A stretch of DNA of 14,402 bases from an uncultured beta proteobacterium (GCA_903930665.1 CAIYZI010000144.1:1-14402), one strand, 5' to 3'; counted from the stretch's first letter, positions 1 to 8,317 are shown. Made by a program: numbers and translations. The notes: generated by a model not told the origin, from the sequence alone.

Positions 1-519
1 CATTTGAACAGCCCAAACTTTGAGGCCAATAGCGCCAAACAAAACCACATCAATAATGAGCATTAGGGCAACACCCTGCCATGAAAATTTTGAATAGATA
101 TTGCGCTCGATCCAATCATCAGGAGTGCCGTGGCCAAACTTCATCAAGGTCTCTTGATTAGCCGTCTCTTTTTTATAGAGTTCAGCACCACGAGAAAGCA
201 CGGTATTGATTCCAAGAACCTGCGGGCTATGAGGATCGTCAACTGTTTCGCATTTAGCGTGATGCTTGCGATGCACGGCTGCCCACTCTTTGGTCACCAT
301 CCCCGTTGTTAGCCAAAGCCAAAAACGGAAAAAATGGGACATGATGGGATGCAACTCTAAAGCGCGGTGCGCTTGGCAGCGATGCAAGAAAATGGTTACA
401 CCAGCAATGGTGACATGAGTAACTACTAAGGTGAAGATAGCGATTTGCCACCAAGCCCAATTTAAATAGCCATTGGAAAGCCAGTTAAGGAACAAATCAA
501 AACCAGAAGCTGTATTCAA
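1..519 (-). CDS. Membrane fatty-acid desaturase (delta-9 acyl desaturase type), C-terminal part outside window
   Basis: 173 residues are visible; the frame stays open to the window edge, so the C-terminal part is missing. The protein starts with a short aromatic stretch and a hydrophobic segment (about residues 26-45). Next come two histidine boxes: HRCQAH at 46-51 (HX4H) and HRKHH at 83-87 (HX2HH). These are iron ligands of the integral membrane di-iron desaturases that put a double bond into fatty acyl chains of membrane lipids. The third histidine box would lie beyond the edge. A further hydrophobic segment lies near residues 155-173. The start is a TTG: an in-frame TAG lies four codons upstream, no ATG occurs before residue 60, and AGGG at 530-527 sits 7 nt before the TTG. 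It follows the RNA methyltransferase on the same strand after 42 bp and may be co-transcribed. The family is clear; regiospecificity and acyl carrier (CoA, ACP or phospholipid) are not. Confidence 0.9.
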   Translation of the reverse strand, partial: MNTASGFDLFLNWLSNGYLNWAWWQIAIFTLVVTHVTIAGVTIFLHRCQAHRALELHPIMSHFFRFWLWLTTGMVTKEWAAVHRKHHAKCETVDDPHSPQVLGINTVLSRGAELYKKETANQETLMKFGHGTPDDWIERNIYSKFSWQGVALMLIIDVVLFGAIGLKVWAVQM

Positions 520-548
520 GGGGGATCCCTAAGTTGTGATAACCCCCT
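519..548 (-). promoter_or_regulatory. Inverted repeat enclosing the SD and start codon of the desaturase gene
   Basis: AGGGGG (548-543 on the minus strand) can pair with CCCCCT (524-519), giving a 6-bp, mostly G-C stem with an 18-nt loop. The loop carries the probable Shine-Dalgarno AGGG (530-527), and the last stem base is the first base of the TTG start codon. GGGATCCC (529-522) offers a competing local pairing. This arrangement could limit ribosome access. The pairing is visible in the sequence; a regulatory role is inference. With no run of T directly after the stem it is not a convincing intrinsic terminator. Confidence 0.35.
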
Positions 549-561
549 ATTTTAGAGCTTT

Positions 562-2130
562 CTAGTCTTTTTTAGTTTCCTTCTTTTTTGGCACTTCTTT
601 GAGAGCTTCTTTAGACTCCTTTAACTCCTTAGTAGCTGCTTTTTTCTGGAAAACTGCTCCAAAAAAGCCATCTGTACCATGAATATGAGGCCATAACTGC
701 CACCAAGGATTATCTGGACTGCACCCGAGCGGCATCTTATCTTTAGGGAAGAGCGACTGAAGTACTTGGGCCGCTGGAACAGCCTCAAAATCAGGGTGCT
801 TAGTCAAGAAATCTTCTGCAATATCTTGATTTTCCTGAGGTAATAAGCTGCAAGTGGCATAAACCAAGCGACCGCCTGGCTTCAACAGGCGGCTAGCAGA
901 CGCCAAAATATTGGCCTGCTTCTGATTGAGCTCCAAGACCCCAGCAGGGGTTTGGCGCCATTTGAGGTCCGGGTTGCGACGCAAAGTACCCATACCAGTA
1001 CAAGGGGCATCCACCAAGACTCTATCAATCTTGCCCGCTAAACGCTTGATCTTGGCATCATTCTCGCTATCAATCCACACAGGATGTACATTTGAGAGAC
1101 CGCTACGAGCTTGTCGTGGCTTTAAATTGGCTAAACGACGCTCTGATGTATCCAAGGCATATAAACGCCCTGTAGAGCGCATAAGGGCACCAATCGCTAA
1201 AGTTTTGCCACCGGCACCAGCGCAGAAGTCCACCACCATCTCACCCCGTTTAGGCGCAAGTAAATAGGCTAAAAGCTGACTTCCTTCATCTTGAACCTCA
1301 AACATCCCCGCTTTAAAGCCAACGGTATTTTGTAAGGCAGGCTTACCCATAATGCGCACACCATCGGGTGCATATGGCGTAGGTATAGCTTGATAACGTC
1401 CACCAAGCGCGTTCATCTCAGCAAGCAACTGCTCACGAGTAGTTTTCATGGTGTTGGCACGCAAATCCAAAAGCGCCGGATGCATTAAAGATTTTGCTAA
1501 TGCCTCGCGGGTTTCTACGCCAGGATATTTTCCAAATGCATCCCATAACCACTCAGGTAAATTATTTCTCACTAATGGATTAAGGGATTCTGGATCTACC
1601 TTGGTCACATGCTGAAGCCATTCATATTCGCCGGACTTGAGAACGTGCGCTAAGTCAGCGATAGCGCTCTCTGCGCGGTTAGCAGAACCAAGTCCGCCTT
1701 CAGACAAAGCAGACATCAAACCCAATAGCGCTAAGCGTCTAGCTTGAGAGCCTTCGCCACTTACCGCTAGCTGGGACATTTCATTTTTACGACGCAAGAT
1801 GGCAAAAGCGCTCTCGGCAATTAAAGCCCGATCGCGATTGCCAAGCTGTGGCTCAGAGCGGAAATAGCGACTCACTACACGATCCGCTGGCTGCTCAAAA
1901 CTGAGTAACTCGGGAAGTAAACGCTCTAAATGAATAGCATGCTGTGGTAATGCCTTGGCATTAGAGAAATTCTTTTGGCCAACTGGTGCAATCAGGTTGC
2001 CACTTGCATTGCGTCGCTCTGGACGGCGCAAAGGATCTTTTGTTTTCGCGGCATAACTTTTATGGGGGGCTAATCTGGTACCAGATTTGGAGCCAGCAAA
2101 GGCTCCGCGGGATGAACGTTCTTTACTCAT
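562..2130 (-). CDS. RsmB/NOP-family SAM-dependent RNA cytosine-5 methyltransferase
   Basis: The 522-residue protein should transfer a methyl group from S-adenosylmethionine to C5 of a cytosine in RNA, probably rRNA. The SAM-binding motif I is DFCAGAGGKT at 301-310, followed by the acidic ribose-contact segment ALDTSERR near 325-332. Motif IV is DAPCTG at 374-379 and motif VI is TCS at 426-428. In this family Cys427 is the expected nucleophile and Cys377 the cysteine that helps release product; both are present. Residues 60-170 resemble the helical NusB-like front part of RsmB. Oddities are a basic, probably disordered first 55 residues and a Lys/Glu-rich tail (about 496-522), making it some 90 residues longer than E. 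coli RsmB (429). The ATG overlaps the purN stop (ATGA), so translation is likely coupled. Betaproteobacteria can carry more than one Sun/Fmu-type paralogue, so exact assignment as rsmB is left open. Confidence 0.93.
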   Translation of the reverse strand: MSKERSSRGAFAGSKSGTRLAPHKSYAAKTKDPLRRPERRNASGNLIAPVGQKNFSNAKALPQHAIHLERLLPELLSFEQPADRVVSRYFRSEPQLGNRDRALIAESAFAILRRKNEMSQLAVSGEGSQARRLALLGLMSALSEGGLGSANRAESAIADLAHVLKSGEYEWLQHVTKVDPESLNPLVRNNLPEWLWDAFGKYPGVETREALAKSLMHPALLDLRANTMKTTREQLLAEMNALGGRYQAIPTPYAPDGVRIMGKPALQNTVGFKAGMFEVQDEGSQLLAYLLAPKRGEMVVDFCAGAGGKTLAIGALMRSTGRLYALDTSERRLANLKPRQARSGLSNVHPVWIDSENDAKIKRLAGKIDRVLVDAPCTGMGTLRRNPDLKWRQTPAGVLELNQKQANILASASRLLKPGGRLVYATCSLLPQENQDIAEDFLTKHPDFEAVPAAQVLQSLFPKDKMPLGCSPDNPWWQLWPHIHGTDGFFGAVFQKKAATKELKESKEALKEVPKKKETKKD

Positions 2131-2756
2131 AATTTAAATAATTGCGACTCTGGGGGTTGTAACTTCACTTGATTACCTTCTATTCGCAATCGTCCATCAA
2201 GGAACCATTTTACGGCTCTTGGGTAAATTTGATGTTCAATCGCCAAAACACGGGCTGCTAAAGCCTCTACATCATCATCCTTATGCACCGGAACCGTGCC
2301 CTGGCAGATGATTGGACCCTCATCAACACCCTCGGTAACAAAATGGACTGTTGCCCCATGTTCGGTCACACCAGCCTCTAAAGCGCGTTTATGAGTATGA
2401 AGGCCAGGAAAAGCGGGGAGCAAAGCGGGATGGATATTGATTAAACGACCCGCGAAATGGCGAATAAAGCCTGGGGTCAAAATCCTCATAAATCCCGCTA
2501 GAACCACCAAATCCGCCCCTAAGGCATCGATTTGTTCAATGAGGGCAGCATCAAAAGATTCGCGAGTGGGGTGTCCTAGATGCTCAATTACATAGGTAGG
2601 AATACCTTGAGACCTAGCAAAATCAAGGCCTTTGGCCGTTAAATGGTTGGCAATGACCCCAGCAAATCGGACTGGCCACTGCTCATTTTGGGCAGTTTTG
2701 ACGATGGCCTCGAAATTTGAGCCACGGTCTGAGATTAAGGTGACGATGGTGAGCAT
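2127..2756 (-). CDS. purN: Phosphoribosylglycinamide formyltransferase (GART 1)
   Basis: PurN moves a formyl group from 10-formyltetrahydrofolate to GAR, the third step of de novo purine synthesis, in the cytosol. Numbering from the ATG at 2756 (209 aa), the catalytic set is complete: Asn107 and His109 in NIHPALLP, and Asp145 in GVDEGP. The folate-site stretch VLAGFMRILT (85-94) and PGLHTHKRALEAG are typical. The substrate loop reads SDRGSN (9-14) where most PurN proteins have SGxGSN; the Gly-Ser-Asn that contacts the substrate phosphate is intact. The start is uncertain. An in-frame TTG at 2774 has CAGGG about 5 nt upstream and would add six residues, whereas the ATG at 2756 has little SD but matches the usual N-terminus (start, then about eight residues to the loop). 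The stop overlaps the next gene by 4 bp. Confidence 0.96.
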   Translation of the reverse strand: MLTIVTLISDRGSNFEAIVKTAQNEQWPVRFAGVIANHLTAKGLDFARSQGIPTYVIEHLGHPTRESFDAALIEQIDALGADLVVLAGFMRILTPGFIRHFAGRLINIHPALLPAFPGLHTHKRALEAGVTEHGATVHFVTEGVDEGPIICQGTVPVHKDDDVEALAARVLAIEHQIYPRAVKWFLDGRLRIEGNQVKLQPPESQLFKL

Positions 2757-2770
2757 GCCCACAATATAAT
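2740..2770 (+). promoter_or_regulatory. Candidate sigma-70 promoter for the ribF-ileS-lspA-coaBC-dut operon
   Basis: A perfect -10 hexamer TATAAT lies at 2765-2770 on the plus strand, 24 nt before the ribF GTG. A partial -35 (GTGACG, 4 of 6 matches to TTGACA) lies at 2740-2745 with a long 19-bp spacer. The -10 falls between the two possible purN starts, so the promoter overlaps the divergently read purN. The divergent layout and the lack of other room make a promoter here likely. The exact boxes are inferred from sequence only, and the -35 is weak. Confidence 0.4.
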
Positions 2771-2794
2771 TCAAGGCTACCCTGAAAGCGATTA

Positions 2795-3745
2795 GTGAAC
2801 GTATTCCGTGGCCGCACCCAGTTTTCCGCAGGACCAGCTTGTGCCTTAACCATCGGTAACTTCGATGGCGTGCACAGGGGTCATGACGCCCTGCTCAAAC
2901 AACTTCAGAATGGCGCTAAAGAACGCAGCTTAGCAAGTTGCGTTATGACTTTTGAGCCCCACCCCAAGGAATTTTTCTCACCAGAGCAAGCGCCACCTCG
3001 CATCTTAAATCTTCGCGATAAGCTAGCCGCTTTTGCAAAAATTGGCATTGATCGTATCGTGGTCGAGCACTTTAATGCGGCTTTTGCTCGCCTCTCACCG
3101 GAAGAGTTTGTTTCTGAAATTCTCGTAAAACGCCTTAACGCAAAATGGATTTTAATTGGCGATGATTTTTGTTACGGCGCAAAACGCGCTGGTAACTTTG
3201 CAAGTCTGCAGGCAGCCGGTAAAAAATATGGCTTTGAAGTTTCTAGTATTCAAACGGTTTTAGAAGATGGTGAGCGCATCTCCAGCTCAGCATTACGCAC
3301 TGCGCTTGCAAATGGAGATATGGCACAAGCGAGCAAATTATTGGGTCGACCGTATGGCATCTCTGGACATGTCATTCATGGACAAAAACTGGGGCGTGAA
3401 CTCGGCTTTCCAACTTTAAATTTAGCAGTTGCAAATCACCTTCATCATCGCAAGCCCGCCACTAGCGGAATCTTTACAGCGCAAGTCATAGGGTTGAGCG
3501 AACATCCACTGCCGGCGGTAGCTAGTCTTGGTGTTAGACCAACAGTGGAAGATGCGGGACGCGTGTTACTTGAAACACACATCTTCGATTACAAGCAAGA
3601 AGTCTATGGAAAAATTATTACCGTAGAACTCTTAGAAAAAATTCGTGACGAGGAGAAATACTCAGACCTCGACACACTCACACAAGCTATTGCAGCGGAT
3701 GCAAAGCATGCCAGAAATTATTTCCAGAAAAAAGTCTATGTCTGA
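2795..3745 (+). CDS. ribF: Bifunctional riboflavin kinase / FAD synthetase
   Basis: RibF phosphorylates riboflavin to FMN and adenylates FMN to FAD. The 316-residue length is normal for the bacterial two-domain enzyme. The N-terminal nucleotidyltransferase domain (about 1-180) has TIGNFDGVHRGH at 19-30, carrying the HxGH nucleotide-binding motif, and the ISSSALR motif at 162-168. The C-terminal flavokinase domain (about 185-312) has RELGFPTLN at 201-209, SGIFTA near 224-229, SLGVRPTV at 244-251 and LETHIFD at 259-265, whose Glu260 matches the catalytic acid. The start is a GTG at 2795, since the canonical N-terminus begins a few residues before TIGNFDG and no in-frame ATG serves; the SD (GAAAG) is weak. 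It is the first gene of the five-gene operon and its last 8 bp overlap ileS. No FMN riboswitch fits in the short upstream gap. Confidence 0.97.
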   Translation: MNVFRGRTQFSAGPACALTIGNFDGVHRGHDALLKQLQNGAKERSLASCVMTFEPHPKEFFSPEQAPPRILNLRDKLAAFAKIGIDRIVVEHFNAAFARLSPEEFVSEILVKRLNAKWILIGDDFCYGAKRAGNFASLQAAGKKYGFEVSSIQTVLEDGERISSSALRTALANGDMAQASKLLGRPYGISGHVIHGQKLGRELGFPTLNLAVANHLHHRKPATSGIFTAQVIGLSEHPLPAVASLGVRPTVEDAGRVLLETHIFDYKQEVYGKIITVELLEKIRDEEKYSDLDTLTQAIAADAKHARNYFQKKVYV

Positions 3746-6596
3746 AAAATCTAACTCATATCCCGTCAATCTTCTAGAGACATCTTTCCCGATGCGGGGC
3801 GACCTACCTAAGCGTGAACCGCAATGGGTAGAGCAATGGCAAAAAAATAAGCTTTACGAAAAGATTCGTGAAGCGCATGCCAATAAACCAAAGTTCATTT
3901 TGCATGATGGCCCTCCTTATGCAAACGGGGATATTCATATTGGTCATGCGGTAAATAAAATTCTGAAAGACATGATTGTGAAGTCCCGCTGGTTCATGGG
4001 CTTTGATTCAGTCTATGTACCTGGCTGGGATTGCCATGGCATGCCTATTGAAATTCAAATTGAAAAACAATTTGGTAAAAATCTTGCAACTGCTGAAGTA
4101 CAAGCAAAAGCTCGTGCATATGCCCAGGTACAAGTCGATAAACAGAAAAAAGATTTTGAGCGGCTTGGTGTTTTAGGCGATTGGAATAATCCCTACCTCA
4201 CTATGAACTTTCGCAATGAGGCAGACGAGATTCGCGCACTTGGAAAAATTTGGGAGAAGGGCTATGTCTTCCGTGGCTTGAAGCCCGTCAATTGGTGTTT
4301 TGATTGCGGCTCCGCTTTGGCTGAAGCCGAAGTCGAGTATCAAGATAAAACTGACCCTACTGTTGACGTTGGTTTTGCGTTTGATGATGCGCAACGGCCA
4401 CAATTAGCTACTGCATTTGGTTTGAGCGAAATTCCACACAAGCCTGGAATGATTGTGATCTGGACAACGACTCCATGGACCATACCTGCCAACCAAGCAT
4501 TGAATGTACACCCCGAACTCACTTATGCCTTAGTCGATACCGGCGAAAAATTACTCATCCTCGCAAAGGATCGCATAGAAACTTGTCTTGAAGATTACGG
4601 TTTAGAAGGCAAAGTGATCGCTACCTGCCAAGGTAGTCAACTCGCCAATATCTCCTTCTGGCACCCCCTAGCAAATCTGGATGAAGGCTATCGTCGCCTC
4701 TCACCAATCTATCCCGCTGAATATGTCACGCTTGATACCGGTACAGGCGTAGTTCACTCAGCACCAGCTTATGGCGAGGAAGACTTTAAGTCTTGCAAAG
4801 CACATCAATTGGCCGATAAAGACATCCTCAACCCTGTCATGGGTAATGGCGTATATGCATCTTGGTTGCCTTTATTTGCTAATGAGTACATTTGGAAGGC
4901 CAATCCAAAAATTGTTGAAGCAATGCGTGAAGCTGGCAGCTTATTAAGAGATAAAACCTATACCCACTCTTATATGCATTGCTGGCGTCATAAATCACCC
5001 ATTATTTATCGCGCGACTTCGCAATGGTTTGCCAGCATGGATAAAAAGCCCAATGATGGCAAAACTAGCCTTCGCGAAACTGCGCTGGCCGGAATTGAAA
5101 ATACCGAATTCTTTCCAGCATGGGGTAAACAGCGCTTGCACAGCATGATCGCCAATCGTCCAGACTGGACTTTATCGCGCCAACGCCAATGGGGTGTCCC
5201 AATGGCTTTCCTAGTTCATAAAGAAAGTGGTGAACCTCATCCCCGCACAGTTGAACTACTGGAAGAAGTTGCGAAACGTGTTGAAACAAATGGCATTGAA
5301 GCTTGGCAAAAATTAGAGGTGAGCGAGTTGCTCGGCGAAGAAGCTTCTCAGTACGAGAAAAATCGCGATACCTTGGATGTCTGGTTTGATTCCGGCACAA
5401 CCCATTGGCATGTTATCCGTGGATCCCATCGCAATGAACTTTTCACAGCGGAATCCCAAACTCCTAACGGTCGATTGGCCGACTTATATCTTGAAGGCTC
5501 AGATCAACATCGCGGTTGGTTCCACTCCTCTTTATTGACCGGCTCCATGCTCGATGGCAAACCGCCATACAAAGCGCTCCTTACCCATGGATTCACCGTC
5601 GACGGCCAAGGGCGCAAGATGAGTAAATCTGTGGGTAATGTAATTGCCCCACAGCAAGTAGCTGATAAGTTAGGTGCTGAAATTATTCGCTTATGGGTTG
5701 CCTCAACCGACTATTCGGGAGAGATGACTATTTCCGATGAAATCTTGAAACGGGTTGTGGAAAGCTATCGTCGCATTAGAAATACTTTGCGCTTTCTGTT
5801 GGCAAATCTTTCTGATTTTGATCCAAGCAAACATACTCTGCCTACAGATCAGTGGCTTGAAATTGACCGCTACGCTGTGGCATTGGCAAATCAATTGCAA
5901 GGCGAGATTGAAGCGCATTACAAGACTTATGAATTTCATCCTGCCGTTTCTCGTATGCTAACTTTTTGCTCCGAAGATTTGGGTGGCTTCTATTTGGATA
6001 TCCTAAAAGATCGCCTCTACACCAGCGCGCCAGACTCAGCGGATCGTCGCGCTGCGCAAAACGCACTCTTTCACATTACTCGCAATCTTTTGAAATGGCT
6101 GGCTCCTTTCCTATCCTTTACTGCAGAGGAAGCATGGCAATCCCTCCCACATGGCGCTCAAGCGGTAGCTCCTTCCATCTTTATGGAAGAATTTGGTACC
6201 TTCCCAGAAATCGCTCAAGCACAAAAGTTAATTGCAAACTGGGATCGCATTAGAGAAATTCGCTCGGAAGTGACTAAAGCTATTGAGGTCGAACGCGCAG
6301 CTGGCAATGTAGGCTCATCTCTTCAGGCTGAACTGACCCTCAAATTACCTGAATCTGACTTTGCCTTGCTCAATGCCCTAGGTAATGACTTACGATTTGT
6401 AACGATTACCTCCAGCGCTAAAGTTGAACTTAGCAAAGAGGGATTAGAGGTGCTTGTACGCGGCAGCCAGTTTAAAAAATGCGGTCGCTGCTGGCATCAC
6501 ACAGAAGATGTTGGAGTTAACGCTGATCATCCAGAATTATGTGGTCGCTGTATTGGCAATCTTTTTGGCGCCCCTGAAAAGCGTTCATTTGCATAA
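3738..6596 (+). CDS. ileS: Isoleucyl-tRNA synthetase
   Basis: IleS charges tRNA-Ile with isoleucine in the cytosol. At 952 residues it matches the bacterial type with a C-terminal zinc finger. Motifs in order: HIGH at 67-70 inside GPPYANGDIHIGHA; the aminoacylation/CP1 editing region from about 160 to 420 (VIWTTTPWTIPANQAL; TGTGVVHSAPAYGEEDF); DVWFDSGTTHW and YLEGSDQHRGWFHSSL before KMSKS at 627-631; an anticodon-binding helical domain (about 690-850); and a zinc-binding pair CxxC at 915/918 and 935/938. The ATG at 3738 was chosen over a longer in-frame reading from 3645. Homology begins at SYPVNLLETSFPMRG, and the extra 31 residues are ribF sequence read in another frame. It overlaps ribF by 8 bp, and its TAA shares one base with the lspA ATG, which suggests translational coupling on both sides. 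Confidence 0.99.
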   Translation: MSEKSNSYPVNLLETSFPMRGDLPKREPQWVEQWQKNKLYEKIREAHANKPKFILHDGPPYANGDIHIGHAVNKILKDMIVKSRWFMGFDSVYVPGWDCHGMPIEIQIEKQFGKNLATAEVQAKARAYAQVQVDKQKKDFERLGVLGDWNNPYLTMNFRNEADEIRALGKIWEKGYVFRGLKPVNWCFDCGSALAEAEVEYQDKTDPTVDVGFAFDDAQRPQLATAFGLSEIPHKPGMIVIWTTTPWTIPANQALNVHPELTYALVDTGEKLLILAKDRIETCLEDYGLEGKVIATCQGSQLANISFWHPLANLDEGYRRLSPIYPAEYVTLDTGTGVVHSAPAYGEEDFKSCKAHQLADKDILNPVMGNGVYASWLPLFANEYIWKANPKIVEAMREAGSLLRDKTYTHSYMHCWRHKSPIIYRATSQWFASMDKKPNDGKTSLRETALAGIENTEFFPAWGKQRLHSMIANRPDWTLSRQRQWGVPMAFLVHKESGEPHPRTVELLEEVAKRVETNGIEAWQKLEVSELLGEEASQYEKNRDTLDVWFDSGTTHWHVIRGSHRNELFTAESQTPNGRLADLYLEGSDQHRGWFHSSLLTGSMLDGKPPYKALLTHGFTVDGQGRKMSKSVGNVIAPQQVADKLGAEIIRLWVASTDYSGEMTISDEILKRVVESYRRIRNTLRFLLANLSDFDPSKHTLPTDQWLEIDRYAVALANQLQGEIEAHYKTYEFHPAVSRMLTFCSEDLGGFYLDILKDRLYTSAPDSADRRAAQNALFHITRNLLKWLAPFLSFTAEEAWQSLPHGAQAVAPSIFMEEFGTFPEIAQAQKLIANWDRIREIRSEVTKAIEVERAAGNVGSSLQAELTLKLPESDFALLNALGNDLRFVTITSSAKVELSKEGLEVLVRGSQFKKCGRCWHHTEDVGVNADHPELCGRCIGNLFGAPEKRSFA

Positions 6597-7087
6597 TGAA
6601 TACATCACGTAATCTCTCATTTATGAGATCAATGTCTATCGCAACTGTAGTTCTCTTACTTGATCAATTAAGTAAGTGGTCTGCCTTAAAAAATTTACAG
6701 CTAGGGATGCCTGATGAAGTATTCCCTTTTATGAATTGGTTGCTTCTATTTAATCCAGGTGCTGCTTTTTCTTTTTTAGCACAGGGATCTGGATGGCAAC
6801 GCTGGTTCTTTACTGTTTTAGGGCTTGGGGCAGCCGGCTATATTGTTTGGCTACTTCGCAAAAACCAAACCGATAAATTACTTTCCTGTGCTTTGAGTTT
6901 AATTCTCGGCGGAGCCTTAGGTAATGTTTTAGATCGGATCATGTATGGCGCTGTAGTCGACTTTATTGATTTCCACTATGGGAAATGGCACTGGCCAGCA
7001 TTCAATCTTGCAGATAGCGCTATTTGCCTTGGAGCAGCTCTGATTATCTTTGGAGAATTGCGAAAGTCATTTGGCAAATCCACCTAA
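6596..7087 (+). CDS. lspA: Lipoprotein signal peptidase (signal peptidase II)
   Basis: LspA is an inner-membrane aspartyl protease that removes the signal peptide from prolipoproteins once the lipobox cysteine carries diacylglycerol. The 163-residue protein has four hydrophobic spans (roughly 13-30, 62-86, 96-112 and 136-155). The family motifs are LDQLSKW at 22-28, NPGAAFSF at 53-60, GNVLDR at 109-114 and AFNLADS at 135-141. Asp113 and Asp140 are the catalytic pair. The ATG overlaps the ileS stop by one base. The ileS-lspA pairing is common in proteobacteria. Here lspA is followed by coaBC after 18 bp instead of the fkpB-ispH genes seen in enterics. Confidence 0.98.
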   Translation: MNTSRNLSFMRSMSIATVVLLLDQLSKWSALKNLQLGMPDEVFPFMNWLLLFNPGAAFSFLAQGSGWQRWFFTVLGLGAAGYIVWLLRKNQTDKLLSCALSLILGGALGNVLDRIMYGAVVDFIDFHYGKWHWPAFNLADSAICLGAALIIFGELRKSFGKST

Positions 7088-7105
7088 CCCCGTTAAGCTT
7101 TGGCC

Positions 7106-8317
7106 ATGCAATCACTTTTAAATAAGAAAATCGTTCTGGGTGTTTCTGGTGGAATAGCTGCTTATAAAACCCCTGAATTGGCGCGCCTCTTGATGCAAGA
7201 AGGTGCTTCAGTACAAGTGGTAATGACTGGGGCAGCTCAACAATTTGTTACGCCCGTAACCATGCAAGCTTTGACCGGAAACCCTGTTTATGTAAGCCAG
7301 TGGGATGCCAGAATACCCAACAACATGGCGCATATTGATCTCTCAAGATCTGCCGATGCGATTCTGATTGCGCCCGCAAGCGCTGATTTAATGGCAAAAC
7401 TTTCTTTAGGTTTAGCAGATGATTTGCTAAGCACCCTATGCTTAGCTCGCGACTGTCCATTGCTTCTCGCACCTGCCATGAATCGACAGATGTGGGAGCA
7501 TGCGGCAACTCAGCGCAGTGCAATAGGACTTCAAGAAGATGGGGTTGGATTACTTGGCCCTGCCAGCGGCTTTCAGGCTTGTGGTGAAACTGGTATGGGC
7601 AGAATGCTTGAACCAACAGAAATAACCGATCAGTTAATTGCCTTCTTTCAGAAAAAGCTATTAGCCGGCAAAAAAGTCTTAATTACTGCAGGACCGACCT
7701 TCGAAGCTATTGACCCTGTGCGAGGTATTACCAATCATAGCTCTGGCAAGATGGGATTTGCCATTGCGCGAGCCGCAATTGAAGCTGGCGCAGAAGTTCA
7801 ATTAATAGCAGGACCATGTCATTTAGAGACCCCTTTAGCCGCAACCGGAAAAATTACTCGTACGAATGTTGTCAGTGCTAAAGAGATGCATGCTGCAACT
7901 TTGCAATCTACTGATTACGATATTTTCTTTGCGGTAGCTGCTGTTGCTGACTGGGGTATTGCCAAACCCTCTAAAGAAAAAATTAAGCGTCAAGGTAATA
8001 AAACTCCTGCTCTGGAATTTATTGCCAACCCAGATATCTTGCTTGACGTTGCCAAAACCGTAAAGACAAAAGCCGGTAAACCCATTCCCTATTGTGTTGG
8101 TTTTGCCGCTGAATCTACCGATTTAGAAGTTCACGCAAATGAGAAGCGCAAACGCAAAGGCATTCCCATGATCGTAGGCAATATTGGTCATGAAACATTT
8201 GGTAGCGACCTTAATCAACTGCTGATTATCGATGAACGTGGCAGCAAAAAAACTGCCAAGGCTGAAAAACTACAGCTAGCGCGCCAACTCATTCAGATCG
8301 TCGCTAAAAAGATCTAA
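7106..8317 (+). CDS. coaBC: Bifunctional phosphopantothenoylcysteine decarboxylase / phosphopantothenate-cysteine ligase
   Basis: CoaBC joins cysteine to 4'-phosphopantothenate and then decarboxylates the product to 4'-phosphopantetheine, two steps of coenzyme A synthesis. The 403-residue protein has the N-terminal flavin (FMN) CoaC domain, with SGGIAAYK at 14-21, catalytic His76 in NMAHIDLS, PAMNRQMW at 123-130 (the PxMNxxMW motif) and ACGE at 158-161 with the substrate-flap Cys159. The C-terminal CTP-using CoaB domain starts near 188, with TAGPTFEAIDPVR, then ITNHSSGKMGFA (Asn210), AAVADW at 278-283 and EKIK containing Lys292. All key residues are present. The ATG at 7106 was chosen; an in-frame TTG two codons earlier is less likely. 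The SD is weak, so expression probably relies on operon reading from lspA. dut follows after 23 bp. Confidence 0.98.
   Translation: MQSLLNKKIVLGVSGGIAAYKTPELARLLMQEGASVQVVMTGAAQQFVTPVTMQALTGNPVYVSQWDARIPNNMAHIDLSRSADAILIAPASADLMAKLSLGLADDLLSTLCLARDCPLLLAPAMNRQMWEHAATQRSAIGLQEDGVGLLGPASGFQACGETGMGRMLEPTEITDQLIAFFQKKLLAGKKVLITAGPTFEAIDPVRGITNHSSGKMGFAIARAAIEAGAEVQLIAGPCHLETPLAATGKITRTNVVSAKEMHAATLQSTDYDIFFAVAAVADWGIAKPSKEKIKRQGNKTPALEFIANPDILLDVAKTVKTKAGKPIPYCVGFAAESTDLEVHANEKRKRKGIPMIVGNIGHETFGSDLNQLLIIDERGSKKTAKAEKLQLARQLIQIVAKKI

Noticed and set aside
130..460. Small open frames on both strands over the desaturase region
   Set aside because: They are out-of-frame shadows: the desaturase frame is open through the whole stretch and carries both histidine boxes.
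2775..2794. FMN riboswitch in front of ribF
   Set aside because: The gap between purN and ribF is 20 to 38 bp, too small for an RFN element, and no conserved RFN pieces are visible.
3645..3737. In-frame N-terminal extension of ileS by 31 residues
   Set aside because: These bases code for ribF in another frame. The extra residues are not IleS-like, and the ATG at 3738 fits the family start.
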